This document shows positions 1 through 10,627 of a stretch of DNA of 23,228 bases, in pieces (the first letter of the stretch is position 1; each line of letters begins with the position of its first letter). The notes below the pieces were generated by a model. That model searched no databases and was not told the DNA's origin. It saw nothing but the letters and a program-made list of their open reading frames with translations. A program made the position numbers and the translations under genes. This DNA comes from Trichosphaerium sp. ATCC 40318 (taxonomy: Eukaryota; Discosea; Flabellinia; Trichosidae): NCBI GenBank assembly GCA_038496445.1, contig JALMLS010000227.1:1-23228 (forward strand), written 5' to 3'.

Positions 1-357
1 TTTGTACATAGTCAACAAGTATTTAAGTGTTAATTAAAACGAATTCTACAACATGAAGGGAAAAAGGAAAGACAGTGTCTGTTTTGTTACTGCCTTTTTG
101 TGAATGGAACTTTTTTTTTTTCTCGATTTATTTGTTTTCAATAGATTTGACACGCACCACATTAAATTGGGATGTTCCATCCTCTCCTTAATAAGGTGTT
201 AATAAATAAAACTTATTATACATAATTTATCAAAAACCGCGCACTTGTAAGCGAGATAAATCCAAGAGAATGAGTGAATTCATGAAGCATTAAGGAACTT
301 TATTGAAAACCAGATTAGTACAAAAGGGATACTGAGTTTGTTTTGTTTCAAAACGTA

Positions 358-1638
358 CTAGAAATCGAATTGATTACCAGCAGGAGTACCAGTCAACGTT
401 GGATCAAAGAAGTAGTCTAAAATACGTAAGTATTTCGGAAAAAACAAGGAAATAACTTGTAAAAGTGGTTGTCAAGGATTACTAGTATGTATGAGATTTT
501 TTGGCAAAAGCGAGATAAAACCAGGGTAACGAAACACGTGTATCAAAATTTGCGTTTGATATAAGCACATGTGGATATGGTTCGCTCCTGTACGAGTTTT
601 TCATTGTTACAGGAAACTTCTCAGTTTTTGAGAATTTAAAAAAGGGTCACGTGCTTTGGCCAAAATTAACAGTTGCAAAGATATCGGGGTTTGTTGGTAG
701 TGGATCTGTTCCTAGTACATAATGGCGCAAGGAGAATCTATAGGTAAATCTTAGGTAAACAAAGATCAATGGTAGTGTGATTTCGAAAAAGCAAAAATCG
801 ATAGAGCGTACGGATCATTGAAAGAGTTTGCCAAGTTAGAGAAGAATGTACCAGCAGTCGCTAGTGTTTGACCGCCCATAATGTTTTGTGAATCTCTAAA
901 AATCACTTCGAATTGGCGTTGCGCTAGCGAAACAAAAGGTCAGAAAAGGACAGTTCATAAGAAAGCAAAAGAGATACAAAATTTTTTGATCGAGGAAAAA
1001 GATCTATGAGTGTGATCGCGTACTCGACCCCGAAGGGAATTCAAGGGCATTTCCAATATAGCTAAGTACTGCTGCAACAACTGCTTGTGCCTAGAAAGAA
1101 AATAAATAAAAAAACACGAAATGTTTTTAATCGATTACTTGAGGTCCGACAACAGAGTCATCAAACCCAATAGTAGTAGCATTCAAGCAATCATAGTATA
1201 TTATAGTCCACTGTATAACTGGTGTAGAAACCTAAAGATAACTCAATAAAAACTAGGCCTTTTGGAAAAAACAGGTCTCCTAAATCACGTGGGTTTTTAT
1301 CACGTGATTTCTAACAACAATATGACCAGAAAGCTTAATTTTTAGTGGGTCTTTTAAATATAAAATACCCGTGCTTTGACGTACTACATCGATAAATCCG
1401 CCTCCTACGTTTCTGGATATATCATTTGCTTCCGCTGCGTCAAAAGAAGGGTAATTATCGCCGGCAATAGTACATCCTTCGTCGGTACATGCGTATATAG
1501 TCTCCTCAGTATCAGCCAATGCTTTGCGGTCATTAGAATAGGTACAAACACAAAATCAGTTGTAAAGGTAGTATGCTTGCCAACTTGAAAACAGAGCGCA
1601 GTAGTAAGCGCTAGTAGCAAAAAAACTCTAGAGGCCAT
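358..1638 (-). CDS. Secreted protein of unknown family, 8 exons
   Basis: Family not recognised. The frame opens at ATG 1638 with a signal-peptide-like start (MASRVFLLLALTTALCFQ), so the product is probably secreted. Proposed exons, right to left: 1638-1546, 1504-1304, 1231-1139, 1090-1024, 923-812, 749-651, 587-538, 416-358; all phases agree and give about 257 residues. A cysteine pair follows the leader (YACTDEGC), then a mixed alpha/beta-looking region and a C-terminus ending GTPAGNQFDF. No transmembrane segment is seen after the leader. Two points are uncertain: the first intron donor (GTACCT at 1545, or GTTGGC further upstream), and the end. Exon 7 could instead read through to a TAG at 482-484, giving a different tail. 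Introns 3 to 5 are the best supported, with long pyrimidine tracts and matching phases. Confidence 0.55.
1282..1310. repeat. Perfect 10-bp inverted repeat containing two CACGTG
   Basis: AAATCACGTG (1282-1291) and CACGTGATTT (1301-1310) are exact reverse complements separated by 9 nt. The right arm includes the proposed 5' splice site of an intron in the 358-1638 gene, so a hairpin in the pre-mRNA could cover that site. Confidence 0.7.
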
Positions 1639-2285
1639 CTCAAGAGCTTTGTTTTAAGGGAATAAAGAATATGTAAGACAAGTTTTAATTTACAACGCTA
1701 AAACAATCCTTCCAGTTGGTTTTCTTACTAAAAAAGAAGAATGAGTTTGGCTTAATTTAAGATAATTTCGAGATTGTTCTACTTTATAACAGTCATGTCA
1801 CTCACTACCACTATTGTGACATAGACTCTTACACTTTTGACGCTCAACTGCAATTCTGCGATAACTCCGAAACCTGCGAAGCACAGAGTGCCTTTTGGGT
1901 CGTTGGATCATATTGACAGCTGTATGAGAACTCGAGATAACTATCACAATGAACTTACTGCAGTTTCATTGTATCGGACGTTATGCAGTTTTGTGGAAAT
2001 ATATGGCGGCAATGTAGTACATTTTGTACATTTTGAGTGGTAGAAGTTGCCACTGTGCTCGAGGTGTTTCTTGTTATCTGACAAGTCATGATCATGGACA
2101 AACATCCTAGCCACTAAAACTGCAACCTCACGTACTATATGTGCAGAGAAGCGTATCCACAACGCCTGGTGATGGGAAAGATTTGAACAAATCAGGTTGG
2201 ATCTATCCTGTTGGAATACTTCAGACAATAATGATTTGGTCTTGTTCAGTCACACAACTTTCACGCCGGCAGTGTCAAATTAGTC
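1639..2285. other. Intergenic stretch with competing weak frames
   Basis: Lies between the divergent start codons at 1638 (-) and 2286 (+), so it should hold both promoters. Two weak coding hypotheses compete and neither is convincing. On the + strand a cysteine-bearing frame (around 1800-1920) contains FDAQLQFCDNSETC but has no start codon. On the - strand a 94-codon frame at 1944-2228 also lacks an ATG, although a canonical GTAAGT donor follows it. The stretch may be a decayed gene or simply regulatory DNA. Confidence 0.3.
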
Positions 2286-4257
2286 ATGAGCTCTGCAAAG
2301 AAGCGACGCGCTTCTCAAACGCCTAACACTACGTTTGAGAATGTCAGAGTGTATTTACTTGAGCATATCAGACAATCAACGTCTGTAAGTGTAGCATTCC
2401 AGGTACAAAGATAAACTAGCGTATGCACACGCATCACTAATCAGAAAAATGCAGAGTTACAACAACTTTTTATTCAACGCCTATTTTATGGCTAGTTCGC
2501 TACTAGGAGAACAATTAACGTATGTCGTTGCTCTTCCTTTCTTGTGTTGGCAGTACGATTCACGATTGGGTCGTGTTTTCTTATTTCTGCTGTGTATAGG
2601 TATCTAACGCCATGTTTTATGCGTCTAAATCATTTTTAGGGACGACTGTAGGCAGTTTCCTTAAAAATTTATTTGCGCTTCCAAGACCACCTTCACCGCC
2701 TGTATGATACTGTATTTATATCAAAACTGAGCAGAGTTACCATTTTTTCTGGTTTTTATACTCCATTTCTCTGATTAACGCTTAACGTCATTCTAGGTGA
2801 AGAAAAGTAGTTACACAGACCTCAAGGGTACACTTTAAGACTCGATTTTTTTCCCCGTTTATTAATTCGCACTTCAGACTTTGGATTTCCATCAAATCAC
2901 TCCTTGAACTCTCTTGCTCTCCCTCTGTTTCTGGCTATTTACCATTGGGATAACTACGATTTAAATAGGTACACACAAATAAGAAAACCACGTGGTACAA
3001 CCGCTTGGGAATGAGTAACAAAGGTTCCTTTAGTGACCAAAGTGTTGGTATTTTTATTTTTACCAACAACTTTTTTCCCGTTTTTACCCAACCTAACGTT
3101 TCACGTGATGAATTTAAAAGATTTTATTTATTTAAATTAGAAACTTGATTCATCTTGCATTGGTTGCATGGTGGAGTCTATCAATGATGGCGTCTCGTTT
3201 GTATCTAGGAGCACAGTACGTTCTTTTTTTTTTTCCTTAGCTTCTCTCGATTTGTTTGACGTTTTGGTAGTTCCCTTTTAGATGTTGTTGCAGGTGGAAT
3301 TGTAGGATTAGTGGTTTCTGTTGTTTGGGGATTTTGCTATGAAACTTTTGATACCTGGGCTTTAACTAACGAACAAGGTTCGTCCAAGAAGCAATTACTA
3401 AAACATCAAAGTTCAAATTCCGTTTTCCGTTTACCATCTACTAGCTCCAATTTATGTTGGTATCATTTCTCTATGTGTAATCGCAATACACCCAAGATCT
3501 AGAATCGGAGCACCAAGTTTCAAGTACACTGTTGCACTCATGGGACTGCTTCCAGGTAACAACTTTTCGAATCTATTTATTTAAATAACACGTTTTTCAA
3601 GGACTTGTTTTTGGAGCATGGTACGCACAGAGACATCTTATGGATGTTGAACAAAGGTATAAATTTATTATTTTGTACATAAAATATCTAATTAACATTA
3701 TTCAGGTATGACATTAAGGGGTGGTTTGCTGAAAATGCTCCTTGGTTGAAATTAACAGAAACAACAATTTTAATCATAAAGACTTTCCTTGGTACGCATA
3801 AGACATTTTACAAAAATGATGTATGCAGTGGCTTATGTTTATACTAAGGTATATTTGTACTGGAACTATTTAACTTGCTATCAAAGCAAGGGACAAGAAT
3901 GATAACAGGATTATTTTGTTCTATCCCAGTTCTTGGAAAAGGTTTAATGTACCTTGCTGATCTCACAGAGGTTTTTGCTGTTCCTCATGGAACACCACTT
4001 GATAATACTGATTACCCTCAATTCAAAGAAGCCATTGAAGATATGGAATATGTCCGTGAAGGTACGATAAACAAGCATGATCTTGTTTGAAAGAAAACTG
4101 AAAAGTTGTTTGCTAATGAGGTTCTTTAGGTATTCATTTACCTGATTGGGTTCGTGCTTTCACTATTGGTGCAAGTATTATGTTTTTTGTACCAGCGTAC
4201 TTTATATATTGCGGTTTGGATACAGGGATGTACGAAATCCTACGCTTAAAACAGTAG
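2286..4257 (+). CDS. PAP2-family sphingosine-1-phosphate phosphatase-like membrane enzyme
   Basis: Twelve exons encode 400 residues: 2286-2384, 2455-2599, 2640-2701, 2797-2827, 2878-2968, 3141-3215, 3271-3377, 3445-3555, 3602-3656, 3706-3791, 3849-4061, 4130-4257; every splice phase closes. The three PAP2 phosphatase motifs are in order: LPRPPSPP (after KNLFA), GFPSNHSLNS with the catalytic His, and SRLYLGAHSLLD with the His/Asp pair. The proline-rich first motif and the spacing are those of sphingosine-1-phosphate phosphatases (SGPP), which dephosphorylate long-chain-base phosphates in the ER. Hydrophobic helices flank the motifs. The C-terminal ~130 residues are longer than in animal SGPPs and include a soluble acidic stretch (TEVFAVPHGTPLDNTDYPQ) before a last membrane segment. 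The start is the first ATG after the promoter region and gives a basic cytosolic N-terminus. Substrate is inferred from family resemblance only. Confidence 0.88.
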
Positions 4258-4389
4258 AAACAACAAATGCACACGTGGCAATCTTTTTCAAAAAAAAAAC
4301 CAAAATTAAAACAAAGTCAATCTTTTGAAAATGGAATTAAAAATAGTTTACGGATACTGTACAGCGTTAGTGTCTGAAAACCAAATACA

Positions 4390-4395
4390 AATAAA
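4390..4395 (+). terminator. Candidate polyadenylation signal AATAAA
   Basis: AATAAA lies 133 nt after the stop of the PAP2-like gene and before the tRNA genes. It fits a 3'-end signal, but AT-rich DNA makes chance matches common. Confidence 0.3.
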
Positions 4396-4464
4396 ATAAT
4401 CAAGTGTTTCAAAAACTTGTATTGTGACTTTGCTTGCAATGTATCTCGAGATTAAACAAAAGAA

Positions 4465-4536
4465 GATCCTGCTCGGAATCGAACCGAGATCACCAGATTC
4501 AAAGCCTGGTATGCTAACCACTTACAACACAGGATC
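4465..4536 (-). tRNA. tRNA-Gln (anticodon TTG)
   Basis: A 72-nt cloverleaf on the minus strand. The acceptor stem GATCCTG pairs with CAGGATC. The anticodon arm CCAGG / TCTGG closes a 7-nt loop CTTTGAA with anticodon TTG, decoding CAA. The T arm is TCGG-TTCGATT-CCGA, an intact internal B box. No intron is present. CCA is not encoded, as expected for a nuclear eukaryotic gene. Confidence 0.93.
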
Positions 4537-4548
4537 GTGAGGAAGATA

Positions 4549-4619
4549 GGAGACTCCGGGAATCGAACCCGGAACTCGAGAGCCACATTCTCATATGTTA
4601 CCATTGACACCAAGTCTCC
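4549..4619 (-). tRNA. tRNA-His (anticodon GTG)
   Basis: A 71-nt cloverleaf on the minus strand, 12 nt from the tRNA-Gln gene. The acceptor stem GGAGACT pairs perfectly with AGTCTCC. The anticodon stem TGAGA / TCTCG encloses loop ATGTGGC with anticodon GTG. The T arm is CCGGG-TTCGATT-CCCGG. There is no intron and no encoded CCA. The two tRNAs lie in the same orientation and could be transcribed separately from internal promoters. Confidence 0.92.
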
Positions 4620-5255
4620 TTCTGTTTATTTGTTCATCAGGTTCGAATAGACCGGTCTTAAAGAAAAACTAGCACAACTGCCAAAAAAGTGAACACAAAG
4701 TACGAATTCGGATCCAGGCAGAATAAGAAAGATCTTATTAACATTTGTTAATGGTTGTACCAATTGTGCGCTTTGTGACGGAGCTGTAGCTCTAAATATT
4801 TTAGCCTATTTTGAGTCGCTTTGCCATGCATTTCTTCTGTTACTGTACTCAACAATATTAATTTACCAAACTACAAATAAAATATTACATTCTGTTTCTA
4901 GAGAAGTAATAGTTAACTACTATTAACGGTCTACAATGATGTATTTTTTTTATTATAATCGATACCTAAACACTATTGCTTTTAGTGCTGTTAACGACTT
5001 GACTTTAGTTGAAGTCAAGCCGAACCGAGTGAAGTCATTGCTTTTTTTGAAATGTCAAGAACATTTCCTGCGATAGTTGTAGAATACTTTACAGCCTGAT
5101 CATGGCGTACTTGTTCTCCGGAAATGTATTTATGTCCTAACCCGTTACTTTAGTGAAGATTACGTTAGTTGGTAAGTAAAAGTTCAAAGAAAACCAGAAG
5201 TGCTTCACATATTTTCAAATAAAATTGACATAAAAAATTACAACATAAACCATAA
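4620..5255. other. Gene-free stretch between tRNAs and the VIT-vWA gene
   Basis: No frame here has coding character. The most structured element is an 8-bp perfect hairpin at 4998-5019 (CTTGACTT, loop TAGTTG, AAGTCAAG) followed at 5042-5048 by a run of seven T, which could be an RNA polymerase III terminator. The rest is AT-rich and should include the promoter of the gene that starts at 5256. Confidence 0.4.
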
Positions 5256-8200
5256 ATGTATGGTCTTGTTTCAAAATCGGGTGAAAAGAGCCATCTATTG
5301 AGCGTTGATGTTGATGGTATTTTTACAGGCACGTTTGTATCTTCAAAAACGCTAGTAGTTTACTGTATCATGTAGACACTGTTGGTACCATCGCTGTAAC
5401 GCAAGTTTATCAAAATAAGGGCTCTAACCCAATAGAATGTGTCTACTCCTTCCCTAAGCATGCGGCTATGCCAATAACTGGCTTTTCAGTAACAATTGGA
5501 GACAAGATAATAAAAGGTAACTTAATACAAACGTTTTTCTTTCTTTTCATAAAAAACTGTTAACTTTTTTTTGAACAGGAAATATTTCTTCTAAAGAGGA
5601 AGGAAAGATTGAGTATGATATTGCTGTTGCAAAAGGTAAAGGTGGTTACTTACTAGAACAAGTTTCAGAGGACATTGTTAAAATGTCAGTTGGTACGGAA
5701 CTGGTGACTAGTCTTAAGAAAGTTTTGGAAAAATAACTTTTACGAAAAAAAATAGGCAATCTCAATCCTGGAGAAAAAGCGTCTGTCAGAATATCTCTTT
5801 TGTGTACAGCATCTTATGAACTTGGTAACACAATGCGAATTGGGGTTCCATTAACTTTTGGTCCTCGATACGGAAAGCGTAAGTGACAAAATGATTGAAA
5901 TTGTGAGGAGCTCATAATTTATTATTTGTTACAGCTGCTGACAACATTGGAACTGTGACTTATACAGACTCTTTCCAGTATGATTACAACGCAAAATTTA
6001 AGGTCACTATGCCTTGTGGCATCAAAAATGTCACATCACCATCACACGATGTCAAGGGTACCCTAATCAAAAAGTAAAAAATAGTCATGGTTTTTTTTTA
6101 GCTGTATTTGACTCAAAAGATACTATTGGCAATATTTCACTAAGTCCGAGTGATGGTAACAACTGGGCAGATATTATCATCCTTGTAGAAATGAATGATT
6201 CAAATGAACCTACTATTATTTGCGAGACAACACCAGATAAACACAGAGCAGTATGTATATCGCAAATGAAGTTGTTGTTGACACACTCCATCCAGGTTTA
6301 TGTTTCTTGTAAACCCAACTTCAAGACACCTAAAGATCTTGGCTTGTCACATGAGTTCATATTCCTTCTTGATAGAAGTGGTAGCATGGCAGGACATCGG
6401 TATACTTTTAAATTTACATATTTAATGAACTGACTGAGGTTGTAGAATGAGGATGGCAAAAGAAGCACTTCAAATTTTTCTTAGAAGCTTGCCTACAGAT
6501 TGTTCTTTTAACATCGTTGGTTTTGGGACTTCCCATAACACGCTCTTTGAAGAAAGCAGAGAATATAATGATGAATCTCTTCAAGAAGCTTCTAATCACG
6601 TCAAGTCACTTAAAGCCAACTTTGGTACACAAGTCGCACTTGGATTTTTTTCTCAATTTTTTGTAACAGGCGGAACGGAGATACTTGCTCCTTTGAAGGC
6701 TATAATGACAAAACATCCTAAGACTGGTCATGAAAGAGTTATATTCCTTCTTACTGATGGAGAAGTACACAATACAAAGTCTGTTTGCGACTTTGTATTA
6801 CAGCACGTGGCGCACACTCGAGTTTTCACAAGCACGTTGCCTTTTAGTGAGAGAAGATCAACTTTAACAAAAGCAATAGTCGGTGTTGGGAAAAGTGCTT
6901 CTACTGCTCTTGTGGATGGTGTAGCCAAGTCAGGTAATGGAATGCCTACTTACGTAAGCAATACGAAGAATATGAGCACCAAGATAATTCGCCAGGTAAC
7001 TACAATACATAGAACGAAATGCGAAACCAAAATAGTAACTTGAAAACATAGCTCAAAAGCGCGTGCACGTGTTTAACGGCCGTGTGGAAAAACCTCAAAG
7101 TCAACAGCTACCCCAACGAAGATATATCAATACCATATAGTCCAGGGGATACTATATCTGTACTAGGATTAGTAGAAAGCGACGAAGACTTAGAGTACAA
7201 ATAACTTTATTAGATTTATTTAACTAGTGTTTAGGCATGCATCTTTGGAGCTTTGTACAACTTCACTCCCAGCCCAAACGTATGAAATAAGCCTCAAAAA
7301 TGCATTACATACAAATGGGATGCACGTACATCAACGGAGTGTTCATGTTATGTTGCCTTTCAGAGAAAAAAGCGAAATAGTTGATAACAGTTTGAAATAC
7401 CAGATACTAACAAAATACACTTGCTTTGTGGCAGTTGGTCAAGAGAAGAAAACTGTCAATGGTCAAACTACACATGTTGATATCCCTCTACCACTTCTAT
7501 CCGCCCGTCCACAACAAAGAGCATCTAACTCCGCAGGAGTGTCTGTTTCTCGTGGCGGTAATCGCTTCCATGAAAGCAGTGTGGTAAATAGGAAGTTAGT
7601 TACCTTTATTTACTAATCAATTATTTCTAGTGTACCATTGGCGCATCTTTCCATTATAGTACTGTTAAGCTTGGAGATGGGAAAACTATGAGATCTCAGT
7701 TTTGGGTAAGGATAGGGGTGGCAGCAACCACTAAGCACGGTTTTCTAAATTTTTTTGTACTAGGATACAGCAGGCCAGGAGCGATTTCACTCACTAGCTC
7801 CAATGTATTATCGAGGAACAACGCTTGCAGTAATATGTTACGATGTTACAGATGAGGATTCGTTTATCAGAGTAGATCATTGGCTATCTGAAGTAACACG
7901 TGGTTCAAATGAACCTGCTGTAATCCTTGTTGGAAATAAAGTACGTTTATTTGACGTGACAACAAACAATACGCTCAATGGATTAAAATGACAATATAGG
8001 TTGACTTGAAGGATGATCGTGAAGTCAGTTATACACGTGCTTTGAACTATGCCAATAAAAACGATATTTCCTTTTTTGAAGTTTCGGCAAAAACAATGGA
8101 AGGATTAGATCAACTAGTGTCAATCATGTACCAAGGTACTAACATCACAGTACTTTCGGCTTTACCCTTTATATCTATGTTTACTTATGTGTCCATGCAG

Positions 8201-8994
8201 AGGCATACCTTGCTATTGATTCAGCCAACAAGGATATCAAAAGTACGTCATTCTTTTTTTGGAATTGTGATGAGCGTTTTTTTTTCAGTTGTTTATTTTT
8301 TTTGTAGTTGTATTAGTTGGAGAGCAAGGTGTCGGTAAAACCACTATTGAGCAGCAAATCTCTAGTTATCGTGTCGATTTGACAGAATTTTGTAAGAAAA
8401 ATCCTAAGCGGAGTCAACCAACAAACAAGCAACAGCCAAGCACAGAAAACAATCAACAAGAAAATAGCGGGTTTTTTGGATATATTGCATCCGCTTTTGG
8501 CTCTTTTTTTGGAGCAAGTCAATCAGTAGGGCAACCAAAAACAGCCTCAGATCCAACAAAACAACTTAAAAGATCATATAAAAAACCAACACGTCAACAT
8601 ACACAACAATCTGCAAGTACAGATACAAAAAAAATAAAAAAGAAAGAAGTAATCAATGTGATGGACTTGATCATGTTACAAAAGGCAGATGGTACTTGGG
8701 ATTTAACAGATACATTTGCTAAATGTATGTTGACTACCAAAGAAGCATTATTCAAAGCAATACCGCCTGAGGTACAAATAACAATGACATTAGATTTTCT
8801 CCAATCTTTTTTCTCAATGTACTTTTTAGATGTCATCAAAAGAAAGGCTTTGGGCAACATTGCTTGCTATCACATACCTCGAATCTATTGAGACTGAAAA
8901 AGAAGCTAGACAGTTAGTTATATCAAAGGCAAAGGTTCATATATCATTATATAGTAATTGTAGTATGCACGCTAGAACCTTTCTGAACTTATGA
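5256..8994 (+). CDS. VIT-vWA protein with an internal circularly permuted Rab-like GTPase
   Basis: Seventeen exons with fully consistent phases encode 956 residues: 5256-5316, 5376-5516, 5579-5692, 5756-5878, 5935-6057, 6102-6250, 6296-6399, 6446-6624, 6670-6995, 7052-7194, 7235-7583, 7631-7705, 7764-7940, 8000-8135, 8201-8242, 8308-8771, 8830-8994. Residues ~15-135 form a VIT domain (AVTQVYQNKGSNPIE, LLEQVSED, VGNLNPGE). Residues ~255-430 form a vWA domain with an intact MIDAS: D263-R-S265-G-S267, T334 and D361. Residues 605-~775 carry Rab motifs in the order switch I (CTIGA), DTAGQE 630-635, NKVD 687-690, SAK 717-719, then the P-loop GEQGVGKT 752-759. A Gln/Lys-rich linker leads to the usual VIT-vWA tail (LQKADGTWDL, RLWATLLAITYLE). 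VIT-vWA proteins are usually thought to be cytosolic scaffolds. The Rab part resembles Rab5/Rab21 but has no prenylation cysteines, being internal. Confidence 0.88.
7631..8400 (+). other. Permuted Rab-like GTPase domain (G2-G3-G4-G5-G1)
   Basis: A sub-feature of the VIT-vWA gene covering exons 12-16. The segment begins at a phase-0 exon boundary, exactly where Rab5-type proteins have switch I. It keeps LAPMYYRG after switch II, G4 (NKVD) and G5 (SAK). The helix that normally ends a Rab (EGLDQLVSIMYQ) runs through about a dozen residues into DIKIVLVGEQGVGKTTIEQQ, which is the normal first strand, P-loop and first helix. All five nucleotide-binding motifs are therefore present, with G1 moved to the end. 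Confidence 0.8.
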
Positions 8995-9033
8995 CAAGCA
9001 AAACACTAGCATTAAAATTTCCTGAAATAAACC

Positions 9034-9387
9034 TCAAATTACGTTTCCATTTACTTGAGTATCACCTTCTACCATTGCAGTAACTTCAATACCAAGTCTT
9101 GAAAGGGCACGTTGCGTGTTTATTAGACCCACATTTAAAAGTTACTGCAGCTTTGATAAACCCAATTTACAACGTAACCGTAAACACAAAAAACTAACAA
9201 GATTTTCTTCTACTTTTTCAGCGTGTCGGTAACGTACTGGTTGAGTGAAAGTAATGACTATATTGTTACATGTAGTGTTACATTCCTACATAGTTAAGAG
9301 GTACCATTTACCTTAATAGTATGGCCTCCAGCACAAGTTCCATTAAAAACAAAGAAATACGAAATTGCAAAAAAACAGTAGCTTCAT
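9034..9387 (-). CDS. Tentative small gene, 3 exons, 76 residues
   Basis: Exons 9387-9361, 9285-9146 and 9097-9034 join in phase and give a short protein starting MKLLFFCNF, with a cysteine pair (ECNTTC), a strand-like ITFTQPV, a helix (AEKVEENLVSFLCLRL) and a strand-rich end (IEVTAMVEGDTQVNGNVI). The alternation suggests one compact extracellular alpha/beta domain, but I do not recognise the family and the signal peptide would be short. The ATG lies only 12 nt after the stop of the upstream same-strand gene, so the first exon may be wrong. Another reading of the middle of the region (NGTCAGGHTIK) is possible. It converges with the VIT-vWA gene, with 39 nt between the stops. Confidence 0.4.
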
Positions 9388-9399
9388 TTGTATTCCTTC

Positions 9400-10627
9400 T
9401 TACATCCATTTAAGTTCAGCTACCAGCAATTTATGATCTGTAACCTTCTCTGCATCTATTTGAGTACATGTACTATTATCCCAGTCAATTCTCTTTGCTA
9501 TATCTTGACTTATCCAAATGTAATCAATGCGTGTACTATATCTGCATGTTTTAGCATCAATATCCTTCTTTTCAGGATTAAGACATTTCCAGCAATCCAC
9601 AAACCCTCTTCCTTTCATAAACTGTGTAACATCTGTTCTTGGAGGCTCCCAACCTTAATTAAACATCAGAAAACAAAAACAAAAGACGAAAAAAGTAGTA
9701 CAGGTAAAAAAAAACTAAAAAAAATGTCACTATGGTTTTCTTTTTACCAGCGAAACTCTTATTAAATAATGACCACAACGCCATATACTCACCAGACATA
9801 TTTCTTCTATCTACAATAGTATCTTCCCAAAACCTTTAAACAAAGAAAGATAATTGTCAGTTCTCTCAAAGATACTTATTATTTAAACAGTTTCAAGCAC
9901 AAAAAATGACTCGAATGTTATTGGACAGAGTTGTCACGTGATTGTCACATGTCATCAAAAAAAAAAAGTCAGCGTACTCATCTGTGTAATCTTCTCTTGT
10001 CAGGGCATTAAAATCTCCAAGTATTATAGCTGGACCTTTGACCATATCCAAGATTTTTTTGATTTGAATCAATCGAACATTTTCGTCTTTGTGACATAAA
10101 TGTGTCACAACAATGTCTCCAATTTCATGTTTAATTATCGTAGCATTACGCGTTTCCTTCCCAGGGACCTTTTGCGAGGAGTATTAACAAAGATAAGACG
10201 AATTTCAGTTAAAAAACAAGGATACAGCCTCCTGGTTCTTGTAATAAACGTACCTCTAGTTTAATGCTTTCCCACGCACTCCCGCTATCTCCTTTGATTA
10301 TAAAAGCGTTTCCAAGCGTAGGAGAGTCTCCTGGTCCAAAATATGGCTTATAGGCTTGGCCCAACGCCGCAGCTATGCTCAGTCAATACAATATAGATGT
10401 AGTAGTAGTTACAGAAGCTTTCTGGCGTTGGCATGTAAGTTTGTCGCGGATTCTTTACAACCTACACTAAATAAGTTAATATATCTCTCAGTTAAATCAC
10501 TGACCTCTTGTAAACCTATAATGTCGATATTTAACGGTTTTAGCTTTGCGACAAGTCCTTTCTCATTAATCTTCCATTCATCATCGCTCCACGCGTGTAC
10601 GTTCCACGAGGCAATACTTAACGTCAT
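9400..10627 (-). CDS. Endonuclease/exonuclease/phosphatase (EEP) fold enzyme
   Basis: Six exons, right to left: 10627-10505, 10461-10413, 10372-10254, 10168-9978, 9833-9748, 9653-9400; 273 residues. The EEP active-site set is complete and in order: SIASWNVH, GLQEV with the metal-binding Glu (split by an intron right after the Glu), ILGDFNAL, TRIDYIW, and a C-terminal TDHKLLVAEL with the catalytic His. The length is that of a bare EEP domain with no leader and no membrane anchor, so a cytosolic or nuclear hydrolase is expected. The fold serves DNases, APE1-type nucleases, CCR4/nocturnin-type RNases, sphingomyelinases and inositol phosphatases, and the substrate cannot be told from the sequence. 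The exon 2 frame has an alternative reading (CKESATNLHANARKL) if different splice sites are used. The chosen frame keeps the catalytic Glu. Confidence 0.85.

Noticed and set aside
1-357. A possible terminal exon on the + strand after the acceptor at about 164
   Set aside because: Only about 18 open codons, with no partner exon in the window. The stretch is otherwise AT-rich and without a supportable gene.
4258-4464. Continuation of the PAP2-like reading into the 4146-4328 frame
   Set aside because: That frame is out of phase with the spliced upstream exon; the phased reading ends at the TAG at 4255-4257.
6825-6880. Possible extra intron within the vWA domain around the TSTLPFSERRS segment
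   Set aside because: The insertion is unusual for a vWA domain, but no donor/acceptor pair there keeps the phase. I left it as coding.
8289-8340. Separate gene starting MFIFFVVVLVGEQG at the P-loop
   Set aside because: The ATG and hydrophobic start lie in the poly-T end of an intron. Splicing at 8243-8307 joins the P-loop in phase to the upstream Rab segment.
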